DNA of 64,000 nt from an uncultured Pelagibacteraceae bacterium (lineage in GTDB: Bacteria; Pseudomonadota; Alphaproteobacteria; Pelagibacterales; Pelagibacteraceae), in assembly GCA_902624185.1 (NCBI GenBank), contig CACNWU010000004.1:1-64000 (forward strand). The letters are read 5' to 3'. Position 1 is the first letter of the stretch. Each line of letters opens with the position of its first letter. Below, in pieces: positions 50,173 to 61,538 of the stretch. The translations under genes were made by a program, and so were the position numbers. The notes under the pieces were generated by a model. The model did no database searches and was not told the origin of the DNA. It saw nothing but the letters and a program-made list of their open reading frames with translations.

Positions 50173-51201
50173 ATGAGCAAAAAAAATTTAACCTATAAAA
50201 AAAGTGGAGTAAATATTACTGAAGCAGATAAATTCGTTAAATTCATAGGTTCAATTAATACAAAACATAAAGGCAAAAAAAAGTTCAATAATATTGGTGG
50301 TTTTGGGTCAATATCAGATATACCTAACAATATAAAGCATCCCAAAATTGTTGCGTGTACTGACGGCGTGGGAACTAAAATTGAAATTGCTAATACTCTT
50401 AATAAGTTTGATACAATAGGAATTGATCTTGTTGCAATGAGTGTAAATGATTTAATAGTTCAAGGTGCCAAACCTCTTCTATTTTTAGATTATATATCTA
50501 TAAATAAAATTGATTTATCTAAATTAAAATCAATTATAAAAGGAATTGTAAAAGGATGTAAACTATCAGAATGTGAGTTAGCTGGTGGTGAAACTGCAGA
50601 AATGCCAGGCACCTATGAAAAAGGTAAATTTGATATTGCGGGATTTGCAGTTGGTATTGTAAGTAAAAAAAAAATCTTAAATAAAAATAAAATTAAAGTT
50701 AATGATTTAGTTCTAGCTGTCCCCTCAAGTGGGCTTCACTCGAATGGTTATTCTCTTGTAAGATATATTTTAAAACAAAAAAAAATTAATATCAAAAAAA
50801 ATAAATTTTTGAAAAAAGAACTTCTACAGCCAACAAAAATCTATACAAAAGAAGTGCTTAACTTAATTGAAAAAAATCTTATAAATGGCTGTGCTAACAT
50901 TACAGGAGGCGGCTTAGAAGATAATGTAAAGAGAGTAATACCTGAAAACTTACTAGCAAAAATTGATTTGGAAAAAATCAAGACTTCAAAAATTTTTCAA
51001 TGGCTAAAATCAAATTCTATATCAGATAAAGAGATGTTAAAAACATTTAATTGTGGGGTTGGCTTTTGTTTAATTATAAATCCTAAAAATTTCAAAAAAG
51101 TAAAAAAATATTTTTCCAAAAGATTTAAACCATATGTAATTGGAAAAATTTTCAAAGGTAAAAATAAGATTAAATTGAATGGCTCTATCGAATGGAACTA
51201 A
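50173..51201 (+). CDS. purM: Phosphoribosylformylglycinamidine cyclo-ligase
   Basis: ACTDGVGTKIEIA, GIDLVAMSVNDLIVQGAKPLLFLDY, LAGGETAEMPGTY, PSSGLHSNGYSLVR. Confidence 0.95.
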   Translation: MSKKNLTYKKSGVNITEADKFVKFIGSINTKHKGKKKFNNIGGFGSISDIPNNIKHPKIVACTDGVGTKIEIANTLNKFDTIGIDLVAMSVNDLIVQGAKPLLFLDYISINKIDLSKLKSIIKGIVKGCKLSECELAGGETAEMPGTYEKGKFDIAGFAVGIVSKKKILNKNKIKVNDLVLAVPSSGLHSNGYSLVRYILKQKKINIKKNKFLKKELLQPTKIYTKEVLNLIEKNLINGCANITGGGLEDNVKRVIPENLLAKIDLEKIKTSKIFQWLKSNSISDKEMLKTFNCGVGFCLIINPKNFKKVKKYFSKRFKPYVIGKIFKGKNKIKLNGSIEWN

Positions 51202-51760
51202 TAAAATAAAAACAGCAGTTTTTATTTCAGGTAATGGAAGTAATTTAAAATCTCTAATTAAATTTTCTCGTCTTAAGAAATCTCCTATATCTATTGATTT
51301 AATTATTTCAAATAACCCTCGAGCAAAAGGTTTAAATTATGGAAAATTTTATAAAATAAAGAGAAAGATATTTAATTTTAAAGATAGAAATATTGCTGAA
51401 AAAAAGATTATCTTAGAAATAAAAAAAAACAAAATAAAACTAATCTGTCTTGCTGGGTTTATGAAAATTATATCGAAAAATTTTATTAAAAAATTTAAAG
51501 GTAAAATTTTGAATGTCCACCCTTCACTCTTACCAAAATATAAAGGTATTAATACTCATGAAAGGGCAATTAAAAACAATGAAAAATATTCTGGATGTAC
51601 AATTCATTTAGTTACATCAAAATTAGATTCTGGAAAAATTATCTTACAAAAAAAAGTGAAGATTAATAAGAGTGATACAACAAAAAAACTTGCAAAAAAA
51701 ATTCTTATTCAAGAGCATAAGTTATACCCAAAGGCTATAATGAAGATTTTCAATCTTTAA
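51179..51760 (+). CDS. purN: Phosphoribosylglycinamide formyltransferase
   Basis: AVFISGNGSNLKSLI, ICLAGFMKIIS, NVHPSLLPKYKGINTHERAI, GCTIHLVTSKLDSGKIILQ. Confidence 0.94.
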   Translation: MALSNGTNKIKTAVFISGNGSNLKSLIKFSRLKKSPISIDLIISNNPRAKGLNYGKFYKIKRKIFNFKDRNIAEKKIILEIKKNKIKLICLAGFMKIISKNFIKKFKGKILNVHPSLLPKYKGINTHERAIKNNEKYSGCTIHLVTSKLDSGKIILQKKVKINKSDTTKKLAKKILIQEHKLYPKAIMKIFNL

Positions 51761-52160
51761 AAAAGAAATCTATTTCAATTTTTGCATTTTCGACGCTATC
51801 CGATCCATGAACAGAATTTTTATCTATAGAAATTCCATACCTCTTTCTTATGGTACCTTCCTCTGCATCTTTAGGATTTGTTGCTCCCATAAGTTCTCTA
51901 TTTCCTAGAACTGCATTTTCTTTTTCTAGAACCATAACTACAATTGGACCTGAGGAAAGATAAGCGCAAAGATCATTATAAAATGGCTTTGTTTCATGAA
52001 CTTTATAAAACTTTTCTGCCTCTGATTTATCTATCTGAATTTTTTTTTCTTTTTGAATTAAAAATCCCTCATTTTTAAATATTTCCTTAATTTCTTTTTC
52101 TAAATTTCTTTCAACTGCATCTGGCTTTATAATAGATAAAGTTTGTTCTTTGTTACTCAT
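51750..52160 (-). CDS. ndk: Nucleoside diphosphate kinase
   Basis: TLSIIKPDAVERN, RELMGATNPKDAEEGTIRKRYG, NSVHGSDSVENA. Confidence 0.96.
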   Translation of the reverse strand: MSNKEQTLSIIKPDAVERNLEKEIKEIFKNEGFLIQKEKKIQIDKSEAEKFYKVHETKPFYNDLCAYLSSGPIVVMVLEKENAVLGNRELMGATNPKDAEEGTIRKRYGISIDKNSVHGSDSVENAKIEIDFFFKD

Positions 52161-53637
52161 AATTATCCTCTACTAATTGATTTAATAATCTTACTCCAAA
52201 ACCTGTTGCACCACTTGAATTTAATGCACCTCCATATTTTGAAAATGCCATGCCTGCAATATCTAAATGTGCCCAAGCAGTTTTATTCAATATAAATCTT
52301 TGTAAAAACTGCGCTGCAGTAGTTGAACCAGCTCCGCCAACATAATTTATATTTTGCATATCCGCATTTTTAGAATTAATTAATTTATCATAATTTTTGT
52401 GTAGAGGCATTCTCCAAACTTTCTCATCAACTTTTTCACCAGCATTAAAAATTTGTTTTGATAACTTATCATTATTAGAAAATAAACCAGCATATTCAGA
52501 TCCTAGTGAAACAATTATTGCACCAGTTAAGGTAGCTAAATCTATTATAAACTCTGGTTTAAATTTTTTTTCTGTAAATGTAATTGCATCAGCTAATACC
52601 AATCTTCCTTCAGCATCTGTATTTAAAATTTCAATAGTTTTTCCACTATAAGATTTTACAATATCACCTGGTCTTTGTGCATTTCCTCCTGGCATATTTT
52701 CAACTAAACCAACAACTCCTATTGCATTAATTTTAGCTTTTCTTAATGCAAAATTTTTCATTAATCCAACTACAACAGCTGATCCTGCCATATCATAAGT
52801 CATATCTTCCATAAATTTTGCAGGCTTAAGTGAAATTCCACCAGTATCAAAACAAACTCCTTTACCAATAAATGCTAATGGTTTTTTATTATTTTTTGTT
52901 CCTTTCCATTCTATTGTAACAATATAAGATCCTCTTATACTTCCTTGACCAACACCCAAAAGAGCGTTCATTCCAAGTTTTTTTAATTTATTTTTATCGT
53001 AAACTGTAACTTTTAAACCAAATTTTTTTAATCCATTTAATCTTTTAGCATATTCATCTGGATGAAGAATATTTCCAGGTTCTGATACTAGATCTTTAGT
53101 AAAGTTTGTTCCTTCAATTAAAGAGTTGAATCTCTTATTCTTATAAAAATCTTTCAAATATTTTTTGTTTAAAACAGTAATTTCAAAAGTTTTTATTTTT
53201 TTTTTCGTAAAATATTTATTGAACTCATATGATTTCAATTGCAATCCATGAAAAAATTCATTTAAAAAATATTTATTTTTTGGACATGTCTCTTTAATAT
53301 TATTTTCAAAGAATGTTGAATTAAAAATTAAATTTGTATTTATAAAGCCATAAAATTTTGCACCTTTTTTTTCATTTTCTAAAGAAGATTGATCATTTTT
53401 AGTCTTAATTAGAATAATTTTTTTATCTGCACTTATATTGAAAATCAAAAAATCTTTTTCTTTTGAGTTTTGAGAATTTATTGTTTTATTGATTAAATTT
53501 GCTTGGGAGCTCAAAGAGAGATTATTTAACCCCCTAATTTTAAAATTTTCATCGGTAAACAAAACATAATTTCTTATATTTTTTTCTACTAGGTTCTTTT
53601 TGAAGCTTATTTTAATTGCCATAATTTTTTTATTCAA
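52153..53637 (-). CDS. pepA: Leucyl aminopeptidase (M17)
   Basis: IGKGVCFDTGGISLKPAKFMEDMTYDMAGSA, NTDAEGRLVLADA, WAHLDIAGMAF. Confidence 0.94.
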   Translation of the reverse strand: MNKKIMAIKISFKKNLVEKNIRNYVLFTDENFKIRGLNNLSLSSQANLINKTINSQNSKEKDFLIFNISADKKIILIKTKNDQSSLENEKKGAKFYGFINTNLIFNSTFFENNIKETCPKNKYFLNEFFHGLQLKSYEFNKYFTKKKIKTFEITVLNKKYLKDFYKNKRFNSLIEGTNFTKDLVSEPGNILHPDEYAKRLNGLKKFGLKVTVYDKNKLKKLGMNALLGVGQGSIRGSYIVTIEWKGTKNNKKPLAFIGKGVCFDTGGISLKPAKFMEDMTYDMAGSAVVVGLMKNFALRKAKINAIGVVGLVENMPGGNAQRPGDIVKSYSGKTIEILNTDAEGRLVLADAITFTEKKFKPEFIIDLATLTGAIIVSLGSEYAGLFSNNDKLSKQIFNAGEKVDEKVWRMPLHKNYDKLINSKNADMQNINYVGGAGSTTAAQFLQRFILNKTAWAHLDIAGMAFSKYGGALNSSGATGFGVRLLNQLVEDNYE

Positions 53638-53682
53638 TCTACGAGTGAAAGTGCTATATAAGCTTAATAACTATAGAATTCA

Positions 53683-54801
53683 ATGAAAAAAATTATATTT
53701 AATAATCTATTTAAAGAGATTGTCCTCTTCTTTATAGCTTGTTCTATTACATTGACTTTAATTGTTTGGATTCTTCAAGCAGTGAATTTTTTAGATATTG
53801 TATCAGAAGATGGTCACAGTCTTTCTACTTATTTCATGTATTCCTTCATGAATATACCTAAAATTTTCAATAAACTTTTACTTCTCTCATTTTTTTTATC
53901 ATTATTTTATATATTGACTGTATACGAGGATAGAAATCAAACTTTAATTTTTTGGATTAATGGAATTAGTAAATCACAATTTTTGAATAGTTTAATATAT
54001 TTGTCTTTTTTATTTTTAATTTTTTCTTTTTTCCTATCATTTTTTATTGTTCCATTCACACAAGATAAGGCAAGATCATTTATTAGAAGTTCTAGTCTTG
54101 ATTTTTTTCCTTCTCTAATTAAACCGAAAAAATTTATTGATACAGTAGAAAATCTTACAATTTTTCTCGATGAAAAGAATAAAAATTCTTTAAAAAATAT
54201 TATTATAAAGGATTCAAATGCTTCAAATTCTCAACTGATTATTGCAAAACAAGGATTTATATCAAGTAATGAGGATAAAAAATTTCTCAACCTCAATGAA
54301 GGAATAATAATTAATTACGGAAATCAGAATCTTACATCATTTAATTTTGAAAAAACTAGATTAAATTTAAGTAATTATAGTACTAAAACTACAGTTACTC
54401 CAAAAATACAGGAGACTAAAAGCAAAACAATAATCAAATGTATCAAACTTTTATATTTTGATAATCAAATGATAAAAAAAATAGAAAATTTGAAATGTCA
54501 AAAAAATATCTTAAAAAATCTTACTCAAGAAATATATAAAAGAGTTTTTTTGCCATTTTATATTCCTTTAATATGTATTATTTCTTGCTTTGTAATTCTT
54601 AAATCAAGTAGTCACAGTGGATACAGAGCACTTAAATATAAGGTTTTTTTACTTGGAATTTTTTTTGTAATACTTGCTCAAATTTCTATCAATTTGGTAA
54701 GTTTAAGTAGTTTTTTTGGTATTGCTACTATCTTAATACCTATTGTCATTTCTACAATAGTTTACTTTTTCTTTATGATTAAAATGAAAGGTGAAAGTTA
54801 A
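53683..54801 (+). CDS. lptF: LPS export permease LptF
   Basis: YjgP/YjgQ family TM pattern; first of two adjacent paralogous permeases before lptD. Confidence 0.85.
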   Translation: MKKIIFNNLFKEIVLFFIACSITLTLIVWILQAVNFLDIVSEDGHSLSTYFMYSFMNIPKIFNKLLLLSFFLSLFYILTVYEDRNQTLIFWINGISKSQFLNSLIYLSFLFLIFSFFLSFFIVPFTQDKARSFIRSSSLDFFPSLIKPKKFIDTVENLTIFLDEKNKNSLKNIIIKDSNASNSQLIIAKQGFISSNEDKKFLNLNEGIIINYGNQNLTSFNFEKTRLNLSNYSTKTTVTPKIQETKSKTIIKCIKLLYFDNQMIKKIENLKCQKNILKNLTQEIYKRVFLPFYIPLICIISCFVILKSSSHSGYRALKYKVFLLGIFFVILAQISINLVSLSSFFGIATILIPIVISTIVYFFFMIKMKGES

Positions 54802-55885
54802 AATGATATTAAAAGTTTATCAAAAATATCTTATTAAAGAATTCTTAACAACTGCTCTTAAGATAAGTTTTATTTTTTTTGTACTTGGCTTCATAATGGG
54901 CATATTAGAGGAATTAAATTTTTTTTCTGAGTACGATGTTAATTATTATTTTCCAATTTATTTAGTATTTTTAAATGTGCCATCTCTATTATATGAAATA
55001 TTTCCCTTTATCTTTTTGTTAACTTCTCAATTTTTTTTTATTAAATTATTAGAAAAAGGTGAATTGAATGTTTTTAAAAATAATGGTCTTTCAAACTTTA
55101 AAATATTAAAATTAACAACCTTAGTATCATTTATATTAGGATTATTAATTATAACTATTTTTTATAATTTTTCTGCAATCCTAAAATTTAAATATTTAGA
55201 CATCAAAAAAGAATTTACAAAAGATAATAAATACCTAGCAACAATCACAGAAAACGGTTTGTGGATTAAAGATGAAATTGATGAAAAAATTAATTTCATC
55301 AATGCAAAAAGTTTTACTTTAAATACTTTGAATGATGTTGATATTCTTCAACTTAACAATCAATTTGAGTTTTTAAAAAATATAAGATCGAAAAGTGCTC
55401 AAATAGAGAAAAATTCTTGGATCTTAAATGAATCTCAAATAATTGATAAATCAAATAATGTCAAAGATGAAAAAAAATTGATTTTTCAATCAAATTTTAA
55501 TTATAAAGAAATAAATAATCTATTTTCTAACTTATCTTCGCTGACAATTTGGAATTTGTTTGAATTAAAAAAAAGTTATAATTCAATAAACTATTCAACA
55601 ACTGAAATAGACTATCACGTTCAAAAAATTATAGCTTATCCAGTCTTGATTACAATAATTACACTGATGGCGTCTATTTTGATGCTTAATATAAACTACA
55701 AAAAACCTAGGGTTTTTCTGATAATAATTGGAATATTATTGTCTGTTGTAATTTATTACATTAATTTTTTCTTTGGAACTTTAGGAAAGAATGAAAAATT
55801 ACCATTGTTAGTATCTATTTGGACACCAATCACAATCTTAACAATGTTTTCAATAATAGGAATGATAAGAATAAATGAAAAATAA
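54791..55885 (+). CDS. lptG: LPS export permease LptG
   Basis: YjgP/YjgQ family, YLIKEFLTTALKISFIFFVLGFIMGILEEL; ELNVFKNNGLSNFKIL. Confidence 0.87.
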   Translation: MKVKMILKVYQKYLIKEFLTTALKISFIFFVLGFIMGILEELNFFSEYDVNYYFPIYLVFLNVPSLLYEIFPFIFLLTSQFFFIKLLEKGELNVFKNNGLSNFKILKLTTLVSFILGLLIITIFYNFSAILKFKYLDIKKEFTKDNKYLATITENGLWIKDEIDEKINFINAKSFTLNTLNDVDILQLNNQFEFLKNIRSKSAQIEKNSWILNESQIIDKSNNVKDEKKLIFQSNFNYKEINNLFSNLSSLTIWNLFELKKSYNSINYSTTEIDYHVQKIIAYPVLITIITLMASILMLNINYKKPRVFLIIIGILLSVVIYYINFFFGTLGKNEKLPLLVSIWTPITILTMFSIIGMIRINEK

Positions 55886-58247
55886 TTTTACTACACTCTT
55901 TTTAATTTTGATCTTAGTATTCTTTAATTCAATGGTGCTAGCATTTGAAGACTTTATCTTCGAAAGTAAATCTATTGAATTAAAAAAAACTGAGGATAAA
56001 ATTTTTGCAAAAGATGGGGTTAAAGTTACTACCAATGATGGTTTACTTATTAACGCAAAAAATTCGGTTTATGATAAAAATTTGAGAATTCTAGATTTAG
56101 TAGAAAATGTAAAAATAATTGATGAAATTCAAAAAATAGAAATTGAGAGTAATAAAGTAACTTATGAAAAAGAAATAGAAAAAATTTATTCTGATGGTCT
56201 TACTAAAATAAAGATAAATGAGTCACACACAATTAATGGAAAAAATATTATATTTTTCAGAAATGATCTGACTATTTTTTCAGATGAAATAACTTCGATC
56301 AAGGATAATTATGGAAATAAGTTAGATGTTGAAGGTTTTAAATATTCTTTAAAGAATAAAATATTAAGAACAGATAAATTAAGATTTTTAGACAATCAAT
56401 TAAACGAATATAAATCAAATAATTCTTTTATTGATTTGAGTAATAATCGAATAGCAGCAAAAGATATTCAAATTTATTTTGCTGAAGGTGAAATGGGGGT
56501 TGATGCAAGATTAAAAGGAAGTTCAATGATATTAAAAGATGAAATTACTACAATTAGTAATGGAATATTTACAACTTGTAAAATTAGAGATGATTGTCCT
56601 CCATGGGTTTTTCAATCAAAAGAAGTAACGCATAATAAAAAAACGAAAACCATAAACTATAAAAATTCTTTACTTAAGTTATATGATATACCAGTTTTTT
56701 ATTTTCCCAAATTTTTTCATCCAGATCCTACAGTTAAAAGACAATCAGGATTTTTAATACCATCCTTAATCAATTCATCAAAAAATGGTAGCTCAATTCA
56801 AATTCCATACTACAAAGTAATTTCTGAAAATAAAGATTTAACAGTAACTCCAAGAATTTATTTTAATAATGATATTTTATTCCAAGGAGAATATAGACAG
56901 ATCGAAAAAAATACAGAACATTCAACTGACTTCAGTATTAAAAAGTTAGATAAAAATTCAAAATCGCATTTTTTTACTAATACAAGCCATAACTTTGAAA
57001 ATAGTTTTTTTGATTATTCAAATTTAGAAATCAATTTAGAAAAAACTACAAACGACACTTATTTAAAAAGTGATAATATAATTTCAGAAACTAAAAAATC
57101 AGATAACCAGAGTTTATTAAATTCTTTTATAAAATATAATTCAAATAACGAAAATTTAAATTTATCAATAGATATTGAAGCATATGAAGATTTAACTATA
57201 GAAAAAAAATCAGACAAATATCAATATGTTTTTCCAAATTTCAGTCTTTCAAAAAATATTGATACAAAACTAGACGGCCGTTTGACTTATGAAATTTCTG
57301 CTGCAGCTCAACAAAGAAATACAAATGAAACAAAAAAATCATTCACAAATGACTTAAACTATAACTCAAAATCATATATTTCAAAATATGGAATTATTTC
57401 TTCTTATGATATCCTACTAAAAAATGTAACTAATGGAGGGAAAAATACAACTAATGACAAAACTGAAACGGAAAACTATTCTTCTTTAATTCTTACATCA
57501 ACTCTACCGCTAAAAAAAGAGTCTTCAAAATTTATTAACAATTTAAGCCCAAAAATATCAGCAAGGTATAATCCTTCGAGTAACAAAGAGATGAGTAATT
57601 TAGATAGAAAAATTGACATAACTAATATTTTTTCTAATAACAGATTAGGGGTTGGCAGCTCATTGGAAGGCGGCCAGTCTGTTACAGTTGGATTTGATTA
57701 TAAATTACAAAATAAACAAAATGATGAACTTTTGGATTTCAGTTTAGCTCAAATTTTTAGGGATAAAAATAACAAAAGATTTCCTGTAAAATCAAAAATG
57801 CAGAGCAAATCATCAGATATTGTTGGTAAATTTGACTTTTATCCAAGTAACAATTTTAAGATTAATTATGACTTTTCGGCTGATAATAATTTAAAGACAC
57901 TTAATTATAATAAAGTTGAGGCGGAATTTAAAGTGAATAATTTTATAACTTCGTTTGATTTCTTAGAAGAAAATAATGAGATTGGTTCAGATAGTTATTT
58001 ATCAAACAATTTCAAATTAAATTTAACTAGTAATAACTCTTTATCTTTTTCTACAAGAAGAAATAGAAAAATTGATTTAACCGAATTTTATAATTTTATT
58101 TATGAGTATAAAAACGACTGTCTAGTAGCTGCCATAGAATATAATAAAAATTATTATCAAGACAGAGAATTAAAACCGAGTGAAGAAATATTTTTTAAGT
58201 TAACTATCACTCCTTTCTCATCAATCTCATCACCTAATATGAAATAA
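55875..58247 (+). CDS. lptD: LPS assembly outer-membrane protein LptD
   Basis: OstA repeats at N-terminus, TTCKIRDDCPPWVFQSKEVTHNKKTKTINYKNSLLKLYDIPVFYFPKFFHPDPTVKRQSGFLIP. Confidence 0.93.
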   Translation: MKNNFTTLFLILILVFFNSMVLAFEDFIFESKSIELKKTEDKIFAKDGVKVTTNDGLLINAKNSVYDKNLRILDLVENVKIIDEIQKIEIESNKVTYEKEIEKIYSDGLTKIKINESHTINGKNIIFFRNDLTIFSDEITSIKDNYGNKLDVEGFKYSLKNKILRTDKLRFLDNQLNEYKSNNSFIDLSNNRIAAKDIQIYFAEGEMGVDARLKGSSMILKDEITTISNGIFTTCKIRDDCPPWVFQSKEVTHNKKTKTINYKNSLLKLYDIPVFYFPKFFHPDPTVKRQSGFLIPSLINSSKNGSSIQIPYYKVISENKDLTVTPRIYFNNDILFQGEYRQIEKNTEHSTDFSIKKLDKNSKSHFFTNTSHNFENSFFDYSNLEINLEKTTNDTYLKSDNIISETKKSDNQSLLNSFIKYNSNNENLNLSIDIEAYEDLTIEKKSDKYQYVFPNFSLSKNIDTKLDGRLTYEISAAAQQRNTNETKKSFTNDLNYNSKSYISKYGIISSYDILLKNVTNGGKNTTNDKTETENYSSLILTSTLPLKKESSKFINNLSPKISARYNPSSNKEMSNLDRKIDITNIFSNNRLGVGSSLEGGQSVTVGFDYKLQNKQNDELLDFSLAQIFRDKNNKRFPVKSKMQSKSSDIVGKFDFYPSNNFKINYDFSADNNLKTLNYNKVEAEFKVNNFITSFDFLEENNEIGSDSYLSNNFKLNLTSNNSLSFSTRRNRKIDLTEFYNFIYEYKNDCLVAAIEYNKNYYQDRELKPSEEIFFKLTITPFSSISSPNMK

Positions 58248-59188
58248 TGAAAAAAATTTTTTATTTAATTTTCTTCATAGTGTTCGGTTTTGGATCTGTC
58301 GCACTTGGAAATGAATTGAAGATAATATTTAAAGTTAATGACACTGTAATAACTAATTATGACATAGAAAAAGAGGTAAATTATCTTAAATCTCTTAATA
58401 AAAATATGGAAACGTTTGACCAAAAAAAAATTACTGAAACAGCTCAAAATTCACTTATAAGAGAAAAAATTAAAAAAGATGAAATTGATAAATTTTATAG
58501 TATTGACTATGAAAAAGCTATTGTATCAAAAGATTTAGATTTAGTTTTAAAAAATTTTAGAATAAATTTAGGTTTTGACAATGACATAGATTTTAAAAAC
58601 TATCTTTCTAATAAAAATATAGATTTAACTAATTTAAAGAAAAAATTTATAATAGAACAAACTTGGAATAAATTAATAGTAGATAAATTTCTTAATAAAT
58701 TAAAAATTGATAAAGATGAAATAGAAAAAAAAGTCGATTTTTTTATTGAAAATAACTCTGAACAACTAAGTTTAAATCTATCTGAAATTATTTTTTTAGA
58801 AAAAAGTAAAATTGATAATGAAAAAAAATATGAAGAGATTTTAAAATCTATAAAAGAAATTGGCTTTAAGGATACAGCTATACTTCATAGTATGGCAGAT
58901 AGTTCAAAATTTGGTGGAGAAATAGGATGGGTTAATCAAAATCAAATTTCTAATGAAATTTTTGATTACGTTAAAGATCTTGATGAGGGCCAATTTACCA
59001 ATCCTATCAATTCAGCAGCGGGTATACTTATATTAAAGCTTAATGAAAAAAAAATAGTATCATCAAATATAAATAGAGATGAAGAAATAAATAAACTTAC
59101 AATTTCTGAGAAAAATAGAAAACTTAATGAATATTCTGTAATTTATTACAAACAACTTGAAAATAAATCATATGTCAAAAAATTCTAA
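58247..59188 (+). CDS. surA: SurA-like periplasmic peptidyl-prolyl isomerase/chaperone
   Basis: Signal peptide, VNDTVITNYDIEKEVNYLKSL, parvulin-like SSKFGGEIGWVNQNQIS...GQFTNPINSAAGILILKL. Confidence 0.87.
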   Translation: MKKIFYLIFFIVFGFGSVALGNELKIIFKVNDTVITNYDIEKEVNYLKSLNKNMETFDQKKITETAQNSLIREKIKKDEIDKFYSIDYEKAIVSKDLDLVLKNFRINLGFDNDIDFKNYLSNKNIDLTNLKKKFIIEQTWNKLIVDKFLNKLKIDKDEIEKKVDFFIENNSEQLSLNLSEIIFLEKSKIDNEKKYEEILKSIKEIGFKDTAILHSMADSSKFGGEIGWVNQNQISNEIFDYVKDLDEGQFTNPINSAAGILILKLNEKKIVSSNINRDEEINKLTISEKNRKLNEYSVIYYKQLENKSYVKKF

Positions 59189-60119
59189 ACCAATTTTAGT
59201 TGTTGCAGGTGATCCAAAAAGTATTTTTTTAGAAATATATTTTAAATCATTGAAACTAATTAAAATTTCAAATCCACTTATTTTAATTGTTGATGAAGAA
59301 ATTTTAATTAATCAGATGAAATATTTAAAGTATCAATTTAAATTAAATAAACTGAAAAATGAGAATATTAATTTTAAAATGATAAATAATAGGACCATAA
59401 ATTATATCAACGTTCCTCTCAAATCAAAAAATATAGTAAATTATATTGAAAGGTCTTTCCAATTAGCTATTAAACTTTTAAAAAAAGATAAAAGATTACA
59501 ACTTATCAATGGTCCAATTAATAAAAAAAAATTTTTAAAAGGAAATTATCTAGGTATAACTGAATATCTTGGATCAAAAACAAATAATTTAAAAAACGTA
59601 GTGATGTTGATATTTAATAAAAAATTATCTGTAAGCCCAATAACAACACATGTGCCTCTAAAAAAAGTTCATCAACTTATCTCAAAAAAAAGAATTATAA
59701 ATCATGTGAAATTAATTAACGAATTCTACAAAAGGAAATTCAATATTAAGCCAAAAATTGCTTTAACTGGTTTAAATCCTCACTGCGAAAGTAATTTTAA
59801 TAAGAGTGAAGAGGTAAAAGTAATTAATCCAACAATAAATTATCTAAAAAAACAAAAGTATAATGTTTCTGGACCATTTCCAGCAGATACTATTTTTTTA
59901 AAAAATAATTTTAAAAAGTTTGATGTAATTATTGGCATGTATCACGACCAAGTCTTAGGTCCAATTAAGTCAATTTTTGAATTTGACGCCATTAATATTA
60001 CGCTGGGATTACCTTTTAATAGGGTTTCTCCAGATCATGGGCCTAATGAAAAAATGTTTGGAAAAAATAAATCTAACCCAACTAGTTTACTTAAGGCAAT
60101 AAAGTTTTTAGATAATTAA
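59172..60119 (+). CDS. pdxA: 4-hydroxythreonine-4-phosphate dehydrogenase
   Basis: VVAGDPKSIFLEI, TTHVPLKKV, LTGLNPHCESN, GPFPADTIF, GMYHDQVLGPIK, SPDHG. Start at 59172 (MSKNSKP) preferred. Confidence 0.9.
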   Translation: MSKNSKPILVVAGDPKSIFLEIYFKSLKLIKISNPLILIVDEEILINQMKYLKYQFKLNKLKNENINFKMINNRTINYINVPLKSKNIVNYIERSFQLAIKLLKKDKRLQLINGPINKKKFLKGNYLGITEYLGSKTNNLKNVVMLIFNKKLSVSPITTHVPLKKVHQLISKKRIINHVKLINEFYKRKFNIKPKIALTGLNPHCESNFNKSEEVKVINPTINYLKKQKYNVSGPFPADTIFLKNNFKKFDVIIGMYHDQVLGPIKSIFEFDAINITLGLPFNRVSPDHGPNEKMFGKNKSNPTSLLKAIKFLDN

Positions 60120-60908
60120 GTGCGTATTAAAGCAAAAAAAAGTCTAGGACAGAATTTTCTTATAGATAAAAATATAATAGAGAAAATTGCCTCTATTACA
60201 GAAATTTCAAATAAAGAAATTTTAGAAGTTGGTCCTGGGACAGGAAATCTATCTGCATCATTACTTGAAAAAAAGCCAAAAAAATTTTTTGCTTTTGAAA
60301 AAGATGAAAATTTATGTTCCTTGCTATCTGATAAATTTAAAGATCAAATTGAGATTAGAAATATCGATATTCTTACAACAAATATGGAACTAATTTCAAA
60401 AAAAAAATTAATAGTTTTTGGGAATCTTCCTTATAATATTTCAACAGAAATAATTTGTAATTGGATAATAAATTTGAAAAAAGATCCATGGTTTGATGAA
60501 TTAATATTAATGTTTCAAAAAGAGGTTGCTGAAAGAATTGTTGCAAAAGAAAACTCCACAAATTTTGGAAGATTAACAATTCTGTGTAAGTGGAGATTAA
60601 ATGTCAAAAAAATATTTGATATAAGTCCTAATTGTTTTTTTCCAAAACCAAAAGTTGAAAGTTCAGTTTTACATTTTACCTTAAAAAGAAATTATGATCT
60701 ATTTCAAAATCCAAAAAATTTAGAATTAATCTCTCGTATCTTTTTTAATCAAAAAAGAAAAATGATTAAAAATCCTATGAAACAATTATTTAAAAATTAT
60801 TCAAATGTTTCTAAAAAATTAAATCTTAATTTAAATTTAAGACCACAGAATTTATCTTTGAAACAATATTTTGAAATAGTAAAAGAATATGAAAATTTAA
60901 GAAGTTAA
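60120..60908 (+). CDS. rsmA: 16S rRNA dimethyladenosine transferase
   Basis: [40 protein letters not shown] start. Confidence 0.94.
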   Translation: MRIKAKKSLGQNFLIDKNIIEKIASITEISNKEILEVGPGTGNLSASLLEKKPKKFFAFEKDENLCSLLSDKFKDQIEIRNIDILTTNMELISKKKLIVFGNLPYNISTEIICNWIINLKKDPWFDELILMFQKEVAERIVAKENSTNFGRLTILCKWRLNVKKIFDISPNCFFPKPKVESSVLHFTLKRNYDLFQNPKNLELISRIFFNQKRKMIKNPMKQLFKNYSNVSKKLNLNLNLRPQNLSLKQYFEIVKEYENLRS

Positions 60909-61529
60909 TTTTTCTACATGTGATCTGATAAAATTATCATCATAATTCTTTGTTATGCCACTAATCTCACTTTCAATTAAATCTACTATTTTGCTATAAC
61001 AAACTTCAAGATCATCATTTATAATAACATAATCATAGTTAATCCAATGTAAAACATCTCTACTAAATTCTTTCATTCTCTCCTCTACGATTAATTTATC
61101 TTTCATATCTCGATTAGAAAGTCTTTCAAATAATATTTCTTTGCTTGGGGGTAAGATAAAGAACGTGATTAATTTAAAATCTAATTTTTTATTTTTGATT
61201 TGGTCTGCGCCCTGCCAATCAATATCAAAAATTACATTTTCACCATTTTTCAATTTCTCTTTTACTGGAGACTTAGTTGTTCCATACAAATTATTAAAAA
61301 CCTTAGCATATTCTAAAAATTCATCATTTCTTATTAATTCTTTAAATCTTAACTCATCAACAAAATAATAATCTTTATTTTGAGTTTCCTTTTCTCGAGG
61401 TTTTCTAGTTGTATGTGAAATTGAGATTTTAAAATTTTTTCTTTCAGCTAAAAGTTTTACAAGGGTAGTTTTGCCAGCCCCGGATGGGGATGATAAAATA
61501 ACCATTATCCCATCTTTTTTTAAGGGCAT
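60897..61529 (-). CDS. gmk: Guanylate kinase
   Basis: [44 protein letters not shown]. Confidence 0.95.
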   Translation of the reverse strand: MPLKKDGIMVILSSPSGAGKTTLVKLLAERKNFKISISHTTRKPREKETQNKDYYFVDELRFKELIRNDEFLEYAKVFNNLYGTTKSPVKEKLKNGENVIFDIDWQGADQIKNKKLDFKLITFFILPPSKEILFERLSNRDMKDKLIVEERMKEFSRDVLHWINYDYVIINDDLEVCYSKIVDLIESEISGITKNYDDNFIRSHVEKLTS

Positions 61530-61538
61530 TTAGTAAAA

